Assembly: GCA_014381555.1 (NCBI GenBank)
Contig: JACNLO010000047.1
Span: forward strand, 1 to 54,830
From: Planctomycetota bacterium
Lineage (GTDB): Bacteria; Planctomycetota; Phycisphaerae; Phycisphaerales; SM1A02
Direction of reading: 5' to 3'
DNA length: 54,830 nt
Notes under the pieces: model-generated
Told to the model about the DNA's origin: nothing
The model's input: the letters and a program-made list of their open reading frames with translations, nothing else
Databases searched by the model: none
Part shown: positions 1 through 9,055 of the stretch, in pieces
Position numbering within the stretch: position 1 is the first letter of the stretch
How the letters are laid out: every line of letters begins with the position of its first letter
Translations under genes and position numbers: made by a program

Positions 1-772
1 CAAGATTTGCCATGATTTTGATTCGGCTGGCAATTGCTTGTTGCATTTTATATGGCGGTTGTATTTTTTCGTAGAGTTTACCGTCAACCCGGTATCGAAC
101 TCGAAGCAAGTGGTCGTCTGGTTCGATGTGAATATCCGAAGCTCCTTCTTGCACAGCTGAGTAAATCAAAAAATTCACAAGTTTGACAACTGGTCCGTGA
201 CCAGCATCTTGTTCAAGGTCTGCAAGTTCGGTTGCATCTTGCTCAATAACAGCAAAATCATGCTCATCAATGTCTTCGTATATTTCATCAATTACAAAGA
301 CGTGTGCTGCAGGGAGGTACGACTTATGCGCTGTTTCAATGTCATCTGCGGTTGAGGCAACAATTTGAGCGCGGTATCCAGTTCGCCGCTCGATTTCTTC
401 AAGTAAATATAAGTTTGCGGGCTCGCTCACAGCTACGGTGAGTACATTTCGCACAAGAAACATTGGAAGAACACCATGTTCTTCAAGAAAGTCTCTTGGC
501 AATAATTCAATAATCTTAGGATCTGCAAGTCTAGCAGTATCAGATGCAAATGGAATGCCATACGCTTGAGAAAGTGTTTCTAAAACAATTCGGTCATCGA
601 CTAATCCCATTTCGACGAGTACCTCACCAATCAACTTGCGCTCTTCGGAGGCACCCTGCTGTTCAAGTGCACTTTCGAGTTGTTCTTGAGATAAAACACC
701 TCGACGCACTAACAACTGGCCAAGTGGTGCCTGGGCAGTGAGTGATGGTGTTGTGTAATCTTGTTGTTTCAT
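1..772 (-). CDS. PilB/GspE-type secretion ATPase, N-terminal part (runs off the left edge)
   Basis: The cytoplasmic ATPase of a type IV pilus or type II secretion system powers pilin assembly. The frame opens at an ATG at 770-772 and continues without a stop to base 1, so only about 257 N-terminal residues are present and the Walker motifs lie outside the window. Residues about 12-70 form an MshEN/T2SSE-N domain (PLGQLLVRRGVLSQEQL, then IGEVLVEMGL). The later stretch GPVVKLVNFLIYSAVQEGASDIHIEP is the conserved lead-in to the GspE ATPase core. In c-di-GMP-binding MshEN domains the first motif usually starts with RLG or KLG. Here it is PLG, so nucleotide binding is doubtful. It is the last visible gene of the pilus operon, 21 nt after the STAS gene. 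PilB and GspE cannot be told apart from this part. Confidence 0.9.
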   Translation of the reverse strand, partial: MKQQDYTTPSLTAQAPLGQLLVRRGVLSQEQLESALEQQGASEERKLIGEVLVEMGLVDDRIVLETLSQAYGIPFASDTARLADPKIIELLPRDFLEEHGVLPMFLVRNVLTVAVSEPANLYLLEEIERRTGYRAQIVASTADDIETAHKSYLPAAHVFVIDEIYEDIDEHDFAVIEQDATELADLEQDAGHGPVVKLVNFLIYSAVQEGASDIHIEPDDHLLRVRYRVDGKLYEKIQPPYKMQQAIASRIKIMANL

Positions 773-793
773 TAGGAATGTACTGTTAAGTTC

Positions 794-1129
794 TTATGCA
801 AAACTTCTCGCTGCTTGCTCAACTGTTTCGTGCACGCTAAACACTCGATTTAGACGAGTTAACTCAAAGATTCGTTGCACAGTTTCTGGAACTGATGCGA
901 ATTTGAGTTTATTACCATCGTGATTGAGTTCATCGGATAACCAAAGGAGCGACTCAAGTCCAACGGAGTCAACAAGACCCAATTCCTTGCAATCTAAAAT
1001 GATATTTCTTGTCGTATCTGCAAGATGCTCTTGAACTGTACGCTTAAAATTATCCGCGTCATCAGTAGTTAAATCACCGGTAATACAAAATACTAATGCT
1101 GCTTGGTGCGATTCATATGTGATATTCAT
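794..1129 (-). CDS. STAS-domain protein (anti-sigma-factor antagonist type)
   Basis: A 111-residue single-domain STAS protein of the SpoIIAA/RsbV type. Such proteins act in partner-switching cascades and are controlled by phosphorylation of a serine at the start of helix 2. Visible features are the early GDLTTDDADNF segment, the IILDCKELGLVDSVGLESL core with the candidate phosphorylated serine at residue 55 (D-S-V-G-L), and a C-terminal ETVQRIFELTRL stretch. Its start overlaps the stop of the upstream HD-GYP gene by 4 nt (ATGA), which indicates translational coupling. No cognate anti-sigma kinase or PP2C phosphatase is visible nearby. The partner may be the adjacent two-component proteins or lie elsewhere. 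Confidence 0.9.
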   Translation of the reverse strand: MNITYESHQAALVFCITGDLTTDDADNFKRTVQEHLADTTRNIILDCKELGLVDSVGLESLLWLSDELNHDGNKLKFASVPETVQRIFELTRLNRVFSVHETVEQAARSFA

Positions 1130-2742
1130 GCGGCCTTCCTTTCATCGGTTATGGGACTCCACGCTTGATGCTCAACCATCAATTTTTCCCATTGTGAAAA
1201 ATCGAGTGCAAAGAAGTGCTCAGCAAGTTCAGGGTCAAATTGCAATCCTACAACTCGCCGCATCTCATCAAGCACAGCGTTTCGGTTCATCGCCTTGCGA
1301 TATGTTCTGCTTGATGACATTGCATCGAAAGTATCTGCAAGTGTAATCATTCTCGCAACAAGTGGAATTTCTTCACCGGTAATACCGTGAGGGTATCCCC
1401 CACCAGCATACTTTTCGTGATGATGCATTACGCCACCAAGGATGTCCTCCATCTGAGGAATATCCTTAAGAATTTTTGCGCCAATCTCTGGATGTTTTTG
1501 AATCTCAGCATATTCATCGTTCGTCAAGTCGCCATTCTTAGTAAGAACATATTCGGGTACACCAATCTTGCCAATATCATGAACGAGTCCAGCGATGCGG
1601 TATCGATCTACTTGGTCGGAATCCAGACCATAGGACTCAGCGAGTTGAGCGGTTAATAATGCCACCCTCTGAGAATGACCACTGGTGTATTTATCTTTCG
1701 CATCAATCGATGCCGTTAGCGCTTCAAGAGTTCCGAGGAATGTTGCACTTAAATCTTCGTATAAAAGCGCGTTTTCAAGGAAAATTGCGAGTTGTGAAGC
1801 GGTCGCTGACAATAGTTTTATGTCTACGGATGAGGCCTCAGAGTCATTCCCCTGCTTATTCGCTGCTACAAGGACGCCTATTACGTCGCCGTCAATCATG
1901 ATTGGTTCGATTACCGTTGCTTGTCCAAGTCGATTCGCCACCACATCATCACCACCTGAGACGATGGGCGATTGGTCAATATCATTTGTTATTGAACGAA
2001 CCATTCCAGAAATGTTTGTTGGTGCTTCTCCAGCAAACACAAGTTCACTTCCAATTCGTGGAAGACGTTCGCCTATTCGTAGTTGCACACCAATCCAAGT
2101 ATAAGGAAGTGTTTGAAGAAGTTCATTGCATACAAGTTCAACAAACCGCTTTGGATGATTCACTGAGTTCATGCTACTAGTAATTGTGTAAAGTAAACTA
2201 ATTTCTTCATATGAATCAGCAAGTTCTCTCCCTACTGATTCCATCGTGTTTTGATTATCTTCGTTCGATGTTTGTGCATTCCAAGCAAACTGGAACATGG
2301 CAGCAATACGCCCTACATCATGTGTTGCAACTGGTGAAATGGACAGTAACATATCGCGAACGATCTTCGCATCAGCACCACTTGCTTGGCAAAGAACATG
2401 CAAGTATTCACTCGCACAAAGTGCATCCGTTACAATCACTCCAACCGAAAAACCGCTGTTTCTGCGACCACTGGACTTACGCACTGGAACTAACCAAACA
2501 CCTTGAAATGCTTCAATAGGGTCAAGAACTTCTTGCGAGTTCCAAGAACTACAGTTTGACGTTATTGCCGTTCGGACTAATGAAGATGCAGAAAGCAGGT
2601 CAGTAAGCCAATCGGTCTTTTCACTTGGACCGAGTTGTCCATTCGCATCACAATGCAAGACCACCATGCCCGCATCACGAACTAAGCTTGCAAATGAAGA
2701 AATATTAGTATGAGAAGTTTGTGTGCATTTACTTGTATTCAC
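1126..2742 (-). CDS. GAF/HD-GYP protein, probable c-di-GMP phosphodiesterase
   Basis: A 538-residue cytoplasmic protein. Residues about 1-160 are an unassigned N-terminal region, about 185-325 look like a GAF domain, and about 335-515 are an HD-GYP domain. The HD-GYP signatures are intact: GHSQRV at 355-360, H388-D389 in VHDIGKIG, HHHEK at 440-444, GYP at 449-451 and LADTFDAM further on. Known HD-GYP enzymes hydrolyse c-di-GMP, which fits a role in pilus control. The gene overlaps its neighbours by 4 nt on both sides (receiver gene upstream, STAS gene downstream). The specific signal read by the GAF domain cannot be inferred. Confidence 0.93.
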   Translation of the reverse strand: MNTSKCTQTSHTNISSFASLVRDAGMVVLHCDANGQLGPSEKTDWLTDLLSASSLVRTAITSNCSSWNSQEVLDPIEAFQGVWLVPVRKSSGRRNSGFSVGVIVTDALCASEYLHVLCQASGADAKIVRDMLLSISPVATHDVGRIAAMFQFAWNAQTSNEDNQNTMESVGRELADSYEEISLLYTITSSMNSVNHPKRFVELVCNELLQTLPYTWIGVQLRIGERLPRIGSELVFAGEAPTNISGMVRSITNDIDQSPIVSGGDDVVANRLGQATVIEPIMIDGDVIGVLVAANKQGNDSEASSVDIKLLSATASQLAIFLENALLYEDLSATFLGTLEALTASIDAKDKYTSGHSQRVALLTAQLAESYGLDSDQVDRYRIAGLVHDIGKIGVPEYVLTKNGDLTNDEYAEIQKHPEIGAKILKDIPQMEDILGGVMHHHEKYAGGGYPHGITGEEIPLVARMITLADTFDAMSSSRTYRKAMNRNAVLDEMRRVVGLQFDPELAEHFFALDFSQWEKLMVEHQAWSPITDERKAA

Positions 2743-3149
2743 GCAGCATCTCTCTTTCCATCATGGCATGGCACATCTGTAAGTAATTGTGCACAGAGTT
2801 CTGCAATTCCGCGAGGACTAAATGGCTTACTCAATACTTTCCGCACATTTGGAATGTCCGTATCGCTTGTTTCAAGAGTGTGGCCACGAGCTGTAAGCAT
2901 AATTACTGGTATATCTTTAGTTGCACTTTCGCTTGAAAGAGCAAGTGCGAACTCTAAGCCATTCATATATGGCATTTGCACATCGGTAATCACTAGGTCG
3001 GGCGGATTCTCCTTGACTTGGTGCATTGCGTCTTCACCATCAACTGCTGTTGTTATTGAGTACCCACAATTTCTCAACTTCAACGAGAGCACTTGCAAGA
3101 TGTGTGCTTCGTCATCAACAATTAAAATGTTATGCGTTGTTGATGTCAT
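2739..3149 (-). CDS. Receiver-only response regulator
   Basis: A 136-residue single CheY-like receiver domain with no output domain. The acidic pair is D12-D13 (ILIVDDEAH), the phosphoacceptor is D56 (PDLVITDVQMP), and the conserved lysine is in LSKPFSPRG. The frame is open for 39 further codons upstream, but these lie inside the histidine kinase gene. The ATG at 3147-3149 overlaps the kinase stop by 4 nt and is the likely start. It probably receives phosphate from the kinase encoded immediately upstream and acts by protein contact. The HD-GYP protein encoded next, or the pilus motor, are plausible targets, but this is inference. Confidence 0.93.
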   Translation of the reverse strand: MTSTTHNILIVDDEAHILQVLSLKLRNCGYSITTAVDGEDAMHQVKENPPDLVITDVQMPYMNGLEFALALSSESATKDIPVIMLTARGHTLETSDTDIPNVRKVLSKPFSPRGIAELCAQLLTDVPCHDGKRDAA

Positions 3150-4435
3150 GCTGCCTTTCGTTGATCCTGTTCTGCTGGGATAGAAAACCAAAACTTTGAT
3201 CCCATACCTAGAGTTGATTCCAGGCCAATTTGCCCGCTGTGGAGTGTCTCTACGATGTGTTGGCATAAATTCAAGCCAAGCCCGGTGCCTTGCGCAACAT
3301 GTCGATAGTTTTCCACACGGTAAAACTTATCGAATACTTTTTCTATCTGATCTGGCGCTATACCAAGACCAGTGTCTGAAACCGAGAAGTGTAAACTGCG
3401 TGTTAGATTGTCAGTATCTGCCACAACAGTAATGCGACCACCTTCCGGTGTGTACTTGATTGCATTTGAAATCAAATTAACGATGACCTGATAAAGCATG
3501 TCGCCATCTCCGATTACAGAAAGGTCAACATCTGCCATCTGCGAATGTATTTCTAAACTCTTTTCTTTCGCTTGTGGCCTCATGTTTGTCACTGCTCTGT
3601 CTACAAGTTCTTCAAAATCAACTCGTACACGATCGATATGCATCAGACCCGCTTCTATTCGGCTAATGTTTAACAAATTGTCAATCATCCGACGTAATCG
3701 GCGTGTTTCGGTTGAGATTACACCGTAAAACTCTTGACGCATTGTTTCATCTTTTGCATCACCGTCTTCAAGCATTTCAATGTACGCTGATATTGATGAA
3801 AGAGGTGTGCGAAGTTCGTGGCTTGCCTTTGACACAAAATCACTTTTTAATCGTGCAATTTCACGCTCTCGTGACAAGTCGCGGAGCACAGTCACAACTG
3901 CGTGCATAGGTTCATCTTTACGACCAACGGATTGCAGTTGCACTTCAAATGCAATTGTTTCGGGTCCAATTTGTATTTCTTGCTCATACAAACGGCCTTC
4001 TTTAGGTAGACCACTTCGAGCATCGAGAATTGTTGCGAGTAGTTGATGATCAATGACAATATCTTGAAGCGATTTGCCAGCGGCTTCACTTGCCCGAACA
4101 GAAAGAATCCCGCTCGCGTGTTCATTTGCATGCAATATTTCTCCATGAGAATCAATAACAAGTACCGCATCGCGAAGAACATCAAACACAGCTTCAACTT
4201 GGCGCCGACGAGTTCGATCAATACAACCATGAATTTTGGCAGACTCTAGGGCTGTTTGTGCTTCGTCGGCGTCAAGCTTCGCTGATTGCATTGCTGCAAT
4301 AGCAACAGACTCTCGTGCTTTCCACTTCAATGCAATACCAATCGCAACAACTGTCGTTGTAGTGATGCAAGTTAGAATTGTTATTGAAACTGGGTCTGTA
4401 AACACTTGGAGTCTGCCTTTGGCTTGTGATGCCAA
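3146..4435 (-). CDS. Membrane-anchored PAS-containing sensor histidine kinase
   Basis: A 429-residue kinase with one N-terminal membrane segment (about 17-36) and a short coiled stretch. A PAS domain follows at about 78-190 (VFDVLRDAVLVIDSHGEILHAN). The HisKA domain has H206 in SHELRTPLSS. The HATPase domain shows the N box (NLISNAIKYT), G1 (DTGLGIA), an F box (FDKFYRV) and G2 (GTGLGL). All catalytic boxes are intact. No periplasmic sensor domain is present, so sensing is probably through the cytoplasmic PAS domain. It lies 14 nt after the TPR lipoprotein gene within the pilus operon and is coupled by overlap to the receiver gene. Confidence 0.95.
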   Translation of the reverse strand: MASQAKGRLQVFTDPVSITILTCITTTTVVAIGIALKWKARESVAIAAMQSAKLDADEAQTALESAKIHGCIDRTRRRQVEAVFDVLRDAVLVIDSHGEILHANEHASGILSVRASEAAGKSLQDIVIDHQLLATILDARSGLPKEGRLYEQEIQIGPETIAFEVQLQSVGRKDEPMHAVVTVLRDLSREREIARLKSDFVSKASHELRTPLSSISAYIEMLEDGDAKDETMRQEFYGVISTETRRLRRMIDNLLNISRIEAGLMHIDRVRVDFEELVDRAVTNMRPQAKEKSLEIHSQMADVDLSVIGDGDMLYQVIVNLISNAIKYTPEGGRITVVADTDNLTRSLHFSVSDTGLGIAPDQIEKVFDKFYRVENYRHVAQGTGLGLNLCQHIVETLHSGQIGLESTLGMGSKFWFSIPAEQDQRKAA

Positions 4436-4449
4436 GGAGACTCTTGAGT

Positions 4450-5661
4450 CTACGGAGCATCGGAATCTGAATCAGCACTCACTATTGGTTTCGCCCCATG
4501 CTTTTCCTTCTTGGAGTGCAGTTCACCCTCACCTTCGACAGTTTTTGCCTGCATATTCGGTGTAAATGGTGTTTCTACACCTAATTTTGTGTTTTTTGTT
4601 GGCGAATGGCGAAGTGAATCAAGCCCTTCAATGGCGTTATCGGACGCCACTGAAGAAAGCAACTTTCTTGCAAGAGTTTTATCGCCAGAGTGCAACGCAG
4701 AGATTCCCATAAATAGTGGGCCTTCTGTGATGCTTGAATCTAGTTGAGTAATGTTCTTGCCACATTGACCTAGCCGTTTGTAATCACCCATTTGCCACGA
4801 AATATACCCAAGATCCCTCCACGCACCAATATCCTCAGGAGTTTCACGGGTAACCTTCAAACAAACATCTCGGCCTTCAATTATTTGCCCCGTAGCAGCT
4901 AGACATTTTCCACGCAACTTCCTTAACGAAATCGGAAGTTCATTATGAACCTCCTCAAACGTAATGAGTGAAGATAAACAATCTCCATAACGCCCCGCTT
5001 CAAATTGTGCGTGTGCGAGTACGGTGTTTGTTTCTTTATTGTTGTTACCAAGTAATATTGAATTTTCTAGCCAATCAGACGCTTCATCGTATTGACCACC
5101 TCTTAAGTAAATGTTTCCTAAGAGTGATGCGACGGATGGATGGTGCTGGAACTCTTGATTTGCACTAGAAAGCAAGTCAATCGCTTCTTTGTTTTGATTC
5201 AAGGCAACATGCGATTCTGCCGCCGCTAATAAATATTGAGGATGTGACGAGTCAAGTTCCATTGCTTGTTTATATTCAACAAGCGCCTTGTCATCTTCTG
5301 CCCAGCGCTGGTGAAGAATTCCTAAAAAGTAATGTGGTTCCGCTGACTCTGGGCTACATTCAACACTTTTTTTCAGTGCGTGAAATGCTGCATCAAGACG
5401 ATGCTGCTCAAGCAAGATTCGACCCTTGAGTAAATAGTATTCACCGTTCTCGCTGTACTTTGAAATCGCAGCTGAAATAGTATCTATGGCTGTATCAAGT
5501 TGTCCAACTTCAAACTGTTGTTTTGCTTGTTGTGCTGCAAGATCTGCATTAACAATATTCATTCGGCGATGTGCGTTTGCCCTCGCTTCCTTTCCAACTT
5601 TTGTTGGGCCAGCGCAACTCATGCACAACATTAAAACGATGCAAGTTCCTAGTTTCTTCAC
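4450..5661 (-). CDS. TPR-repeat lipoprotein of the pilus operon
   Basis: A 403-residue protein with an N-terminal signal of lipoprotein type (MKKLGTCIVLMLCMSCAG). The residue at -3 of the candidate lipid-modified Cys is atypical, so lipidation is likely but not certain. It then carries successive tetratricopeptide repeats from about residue 40 to 330 (for example AEPHYFLGILHQRWAEDDKALVEYKQAMELD). The C-terminal roughly 70 residues are charged and low in complexity. Position directly after the secretin gene (4-nt overlap) suggests a pilotin/PilF-like role in secretin assembly. Sequence alone does not prove this. Confidence 0.85.
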   Translation of the reverse strand: MKKLGTCIVLMLCMSCAGPTKVGKEARANAHRRMNIVNADLAAQQAKQQFEVGQLDTAIDTISAAISKYSENGEYYLLKGRILLEQHRLDAAFHALKKSVECSPESAEPHYFLGILHQRWAEDDKALVEYKQAMELDSSHPQYLLAAAESHVALNQNKEAIDLLSSANQEFQHHPSVASLLGNIYLRGGQYDEASDWLENSILLGNNNKETNTVLAHAQFEAGRYGDCLSSLITFEEVHNELPISLRKLRGKCLAATGQIIEGRDVCLKVTRETPEDIGAWRDLGYISWQMGDYKRLGQCGKNITQLDSSITEGPLFMGISALHSGDKTLARKLLSSVASDNAIEGLDSLRHSPTKNTKLGVETPFTPNMQAKTVEGEGELHSKKEKHGAKPIVSADSDSDAP

Positions 5662-7337
5662 TGTACTTCCTCCTCAAGAATCTGCACGTGCTGTTGTTCC
5701 TTTAACATAAGAGTTCGTAATAAATCACGTTCCCACAACGACCCTTTTTCGTTTGTTATACGTTCACGCAGACGAATCACTTCTGGTTGCATCTTCGATG
5801 TTTGCAATGAAAGATTCGACCAATATAAAGCATCTTCTAATTCACCTTGTCTGTATGCATCAATGGCATCGCGGTTGTAATTTGCAGTAATCTGTTCATG
5901 ACTAAACGGAAGCAATCCAGCCCTCGCGCCAATTCGAACTGCTTTAACAATTTCCAACGAATCCTTTCCAGATTCCCACAATTGTTCATCTGGGATGATG
6001 CTTGGGGTGAGAAGGAAAATAATTTCTTCTTTCACAACCGAATCCACCTGCCCTCTAAATGCTGCGCCTATGATTGGGATGTCGCCAAGAAAGGGTACTT
6101 GGTTTCGTGTCACCGTAGAATTCTCGCGAAACAATCCACCCAAAATAATTGTTTCTCCATCACGGCAACGAATGTTGGTTGTCATTTCTTGAGTCGCTTC
6201 ATTTGGAACTTGTTGCCCACCATCTGTACGGAACGCCAATGACGAAACACTCGGCCTCAACTCTAAACGAATCATTCCATCGGGTGAAATAAATGGACGG
6301 AAATTTAATTGAATCCCCGTATCAATGAATAGAACATTCGTAGAAGAACTTGTCTCTGTCACAGTTGTTGAAAGGTATCCTTCCCGGTTTCCGATGAGCA
6401 CTTGGGCTCGTTGACGATTCAAACATGTAATTCTTGGGCGAGCCAAGACTGTCGTATCAACAACCTGATCAAGAACTTTCAAGAATGCCCCTACGTGGTC
6501 CTTTATGATCCCTGCCTTTAATCCACCAGAAACGTCAGCGCCTGTTGTCCCGACTCCAGAGGAAACTGCTGACACAGTACTTGGAGCAAATGCTCCAGTA
6601 ATTACATCTTGAGCCGCATTCAGTGGATTTGCAATACTACTAATTCGAACATTTGAAAGTGCGGTAAAATCAATTCCAAATTCGTTGTCTTCAGTGACAA
6701 CAGTTTGCACGACAGTTGCTTCAACAACAACTTGTGCCGGCGCGGTATCTAACTCCTTCAAGAGCAACGATATTTGTTCCAGATTTTCTGGATAATCATT
6801 AACAATCAATTTACTTGTCCATGCGTAGCTGTCTCCACCACCATCAGAGACTGTTGGCTCAAACCCTATTTCGACATCACCTCGAAACGCAGCTTCACCT
6901 TCTTCGCTCAGCAATGGAGTAACAAATTCATTAGCATCATTTGCTGACAAATATTGAAGTTCAAAAATTCGACTTTCAGTTTTTCGCCTTGCCTTCTCGA
7001 TTGTATCGAGTTCCTCCATTGTATACACGTATACAAAGTTCCCCTCTTCGATATACCCAAATCCATTTACTCTTAGAATTGCATCAAGTGCTTCATTGAA
7101 CGTAACATCGTAAAGATTTGCAGAAACAACGCCGGTCACACTGTTGCTTGCAATTATGTTTTTTTCGCTTTGAATTGCGAGCATTTCAAGTACTTGAGAA
7201 ACCTCAGTTTCATTTACGACAAGTTTGAAAATACCAAATTCTTCGTTTACAATCTCGTCCACAGCATCCTCTTGAGCAAACCCCAAAGAGGTGAGACTTA
7301 AAAAAGTAATGATGAGGATGGAATATAAATACTTCAT
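5658..7337 (-). CDS. PilQ/GspD-family secretin
   Basis: The outer-membrane channel of the pilus/secretion machine, about 559 residues. A Sec signal peptide (MKYLYSILIITFLSLTSLGFAQ) is followed by an STN/N0-like domain (LEMLAIQSEKNII) and an N1-type domain. The secretin core follows (ARPRITCLNRQRAQVLIG, then NIRCRDGETIILGGL, and VPFLGDIPIIGAAF near the end). An earlier in-frame ATG exists at 7370. The ATG at 7335-7337 is preferred because it opens directly on the signal peptide and follows GGAGA. The roughly 130 residues after the secretin core are an extra C-terminal tail. Confidence 0.93.
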   Translation of the reverse strand: MKYLYSILIITFLSLTSLGFAQEDAVDEIVNEEFGIFKLVVNETEVSQVLEMLAIQSEKNIIASNSVTGVVSANLYDVTFNEALDAILRVNGFGYIEEGNFVYVYTMEELDTIEKARRKTESRIFELQYLSANDANEFVTPLLSEEGEAAFRGDVEIGFEPTVSDGGGDSYAWTSKLIVNDYPENLEQISLLLKELDTAPAQVVVEATVVQTVVTEDNEFGIDFTALSNVRISSIANPLNAAQDVITGAFAPSTVSAVSSGVGTTGADVSGGLKAGIIKDHVGAFLKVLDQVVDTTVLARPRITCLNRQRAQVLIGNREGYLSTTVTETSSSTNVLFIDTGIQLNFRPFISPDGMIRLELRPSVSSLAFRTDGGQQVPNEATQEMTTNIRCRDGETIILGGLFRENSTVTRNQVPFLGDIPIIGAAFRGQVDSVVKEEIIFLLTPSIIPDEQLWESGKDSLEIVKAVRIGARAGLLPFSHEQITANYNRDAIDAYRQGELEDALYWSNLSLQTSKMQPEVIRLRERITNEKGSLWERDLLRTLMLKEQQHVQILEEEVQ

Positions 7338-7369
7338 GAGTGCGTCTCCATTCGCGCACCCATACACCA

Positions 7370-7900
7370 TCAGCGGCTTGGGGGCGCTATTGTGAGTACA
7401 TATCGGTGGTTTCCAGCCGAAATGATGACTGACCTGCCCTCAACTTTTTCCAATCGAAGTGGGTTATTTGAATTAAGAGGGCCAACAATATCCCCAATCT
7501 GCACAACTCTCCCATTGATCATTGCTATTTCTCCCATCACAGCATCGAGGGTAAACTTAGACGCAACTGATGAATCGTTAATTATGCTATTTGATGTGTT
7601 TTGAGTGCCATTATTATCGGCTTGATCTTGAAAATCTGGAAAAACCGAAGCGCTAACTGCAAATGGATTTTTTTGTGGAAAGGTTTCTACTGTAACTGGC
7701 ACTATCACGTTATCGGAAGTCAAAGCGGTAACAGTTTTTACTTCAAACATAGGTTCTGCTATTGCAGTTCTTGCTGGTCTTGCGATGACGATAATTCTCG
7801 CCCAAAGCAATAAGCCAACGAACAATAACACACATAACAGGCTAAATCTACGTTTATCTGCAGTAAGTTTTTGCCAAGTTCTTTTAATTTTACGTTGCAT
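7370..7900 (-). CDS. PilP/GspC-like inner-membrane assembly protein
   Basis: A 176-residue bitopic protein with a short cytoplasmic basic N-terminus, one membrane helix (about residues 21-42) and a linker. A small C-terminal beta domain reads LDAVMGEIAMINGRVVQIGDIVG and ends in YVLTIAPP. This arrangement matches the PilP or GspB/C-type proteins that link the inner-membrane complex to the secretin. Start choice: the ATG at 7898-7900 has a strong GGAGGTG 8 nt upstream. An upstream in-frame ATG would overlap the pilO-like gene. It lies between the PilO-like gene (1-nt gap) and the secretin gene, the usual PilP place. Sequence similarity itself is weak. Confidence 0.75.
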   Translation of the reverse strand: MQRKIKRTWQKLTADKRRFSLLCVLLFVGLLLWARIIVIARPARTAIAEPMFEVKTVTALTSDNVIVPVTVETFPQKNPFAVSASVFPDFQDQADNNGTQNTSNSIINDSSVASKFTLDAVMGEIAMINGRVVQIGDIVGPLNSNNPLRLEKVEGRSVIISAGNHRYVLTIAPPSR

Positions 7901-7901
7901 A

Positions 7902-8459
7902 CTATTCCACCTCCGCAATGTCATACATTGCATGTAGTCCTATCGCAGCCTCTAATGAGGGTGCTAAAACATCCGACTCAGACTCTTTACGTGTTATTCG
8001 AATTGAAGAAATGCGTACAAGCCGATCCATTGATTCGACATTTTGAATAACAGAAAATATTGATTCAAAATCTGCATATAGTGTTACTGCAAGTGGCTGC
8101 ACAGAAAACTTTCGTTCCTCGCCTTCCGTTAAAGTTGTGCCAGACGTGAAACTTTGATCTAGTACCTTATGCCCATCGACATTCAGCGAAAGTGCTTGAA
8201 CGATTTGAGACATGTCTGGTGTAGATGGAACACGTTTACATTCTGCTTCTACCTGTTTTTTGAGTTCTTGGTACTGAGATCTCATTTTTGCTACTTCAGT
8301 TTGCCGTAACTCAAGCTGTTGAATTCTCGCTTCCAAACTTTTCGATTCTTTAGAAGAGAGCTTTGCGCTTTTATAGTTTGGCAAAATAAAGAAAGATACA
8401 AACAAAACTGATAGTACGAATGTCCCTAGTAACATCCAACGTTCAAGTGTTGCGGTCAT
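7902..8459 (-). CDS. PilO-like inner-membrane protein
   Basis: A 185-residue protein with one N-terminal membrane segment (about residues 8-27) and a coiled coil at about 32-72 (SKESKSLEARIQQLELRQTE). A C-terminal ferredoxin-like domain follows (LAVTLYADFESIFSVIQNVESMDRLVRISSI). The pattern FxxIxxxIxxxExxxRLVRI is typical of PilO. It would pair with the PilN-like protein in the inner-membrane alignment complex. The start overlaps the PilN-like gene by 4 nt. Confidence 0.83.
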   Translation of the reverse strand: MTATLERWMLLGTFVLSVLFVSFFILPNYKSAKLSSKESKSLEARIQQLELRQTEVAKMRSQYQELKKQVEAECKRVPSTPDMSQIVQALSLNVDGHKVLDQSFTSGTTLTEGEERKFSVQPLAVTLYADFESIFSVIQNVESMDRLVRISSIRITRKESESDVLAPSLEAAIGLHAMYDIAEVE

Positions 8460-9055
8460 TTGCCACCTCCTGCTGAAACGATAGTTCTTGAAACATCCCA
8501 GGTTTTATCTAAATCGATATGAAAACTAATTCTAAAACCACGCGCCCGTTGATTTCGAATTGTTCTTGAGCGACTAAAATCCATACTCACTGCGCTAAAA
8601 AGATGCTCCTGTTGCAAAGTCGAGACAAATCCCGCTATTCGCTCGTCGCTTGAACCAAAGCCAGATAAACGCCCGCTAATTCCTTTGCCATCTTCTGTTT
8701 CGATGATGTCAAATGCAAGTTCCTCTAGTGTCATTTCCTCAGGAAGCATGTTTGTAATTGTTGAGACAATATCTCCCATGGGGAAAACTACTTGTTCGTT
8801 TTCATAACGTTGCATGAATGATTCTAACTTTGCCTTTTTTAACTCGAGCGAAGTTGCATCTACTTCGAGTTCAAGAGCATTATTTGCAAGAACCTGTGTT
8901 ATTAAAAGTTTCTCTACTGATGCATTCATTGCTAATCTGGAATGTGTAGCAAACGATGCAATTACACAGAGAGTACAGATGATTGCTATTGCAACACGGC
9001 TACTTCGTGCTTTGTTTTTGCTTCTCTCAACATATTGTTCGGGCAATAAGTTCAT
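8456..9055 (-). CDS. PilN-like inner-membrane protein
   Basis: A 199-residue bitopic protein. The N-terminus begins MNLLPEQY, the NLLP motif through which PilN docks on PilM. A membrane helix follows (about 23-41), then a coiled coil (about 45-80) and a ferredoxin-like C-terminal domain. Open frame continues upstream, but the ATG at 9053-9055 overlaps the pilM stop by 4 nt and opens exactly on the docking motif, so it is taken as the start. Confidence 0.87.
   Translation of the reverse strand: MNLLPEQYVERSKNKARSSRVAIAIICTLCVIASFATHSRLAMNASVEKLLITQVLANNALELEVDATSLELKKAKLESFMQRYENEQVVFPMGDIVSTITNMLPEEMTLEELAFDIIETEDGKGISGRLSGFGSSDERIAGFVSTLQQEHLFSAVSMDFSRSRTIRNQRARGFRISFHIDLDKTWDVSRTIVSAGGGK

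Noticed and set aside
2739-3266. Longer 175-residue version of the response regulator
   Set aside because: The extra N-terminal residues lie inside the kinase gene and are unlike a receiver; the internal ATG overlaps the kinase stop by 4 nt.
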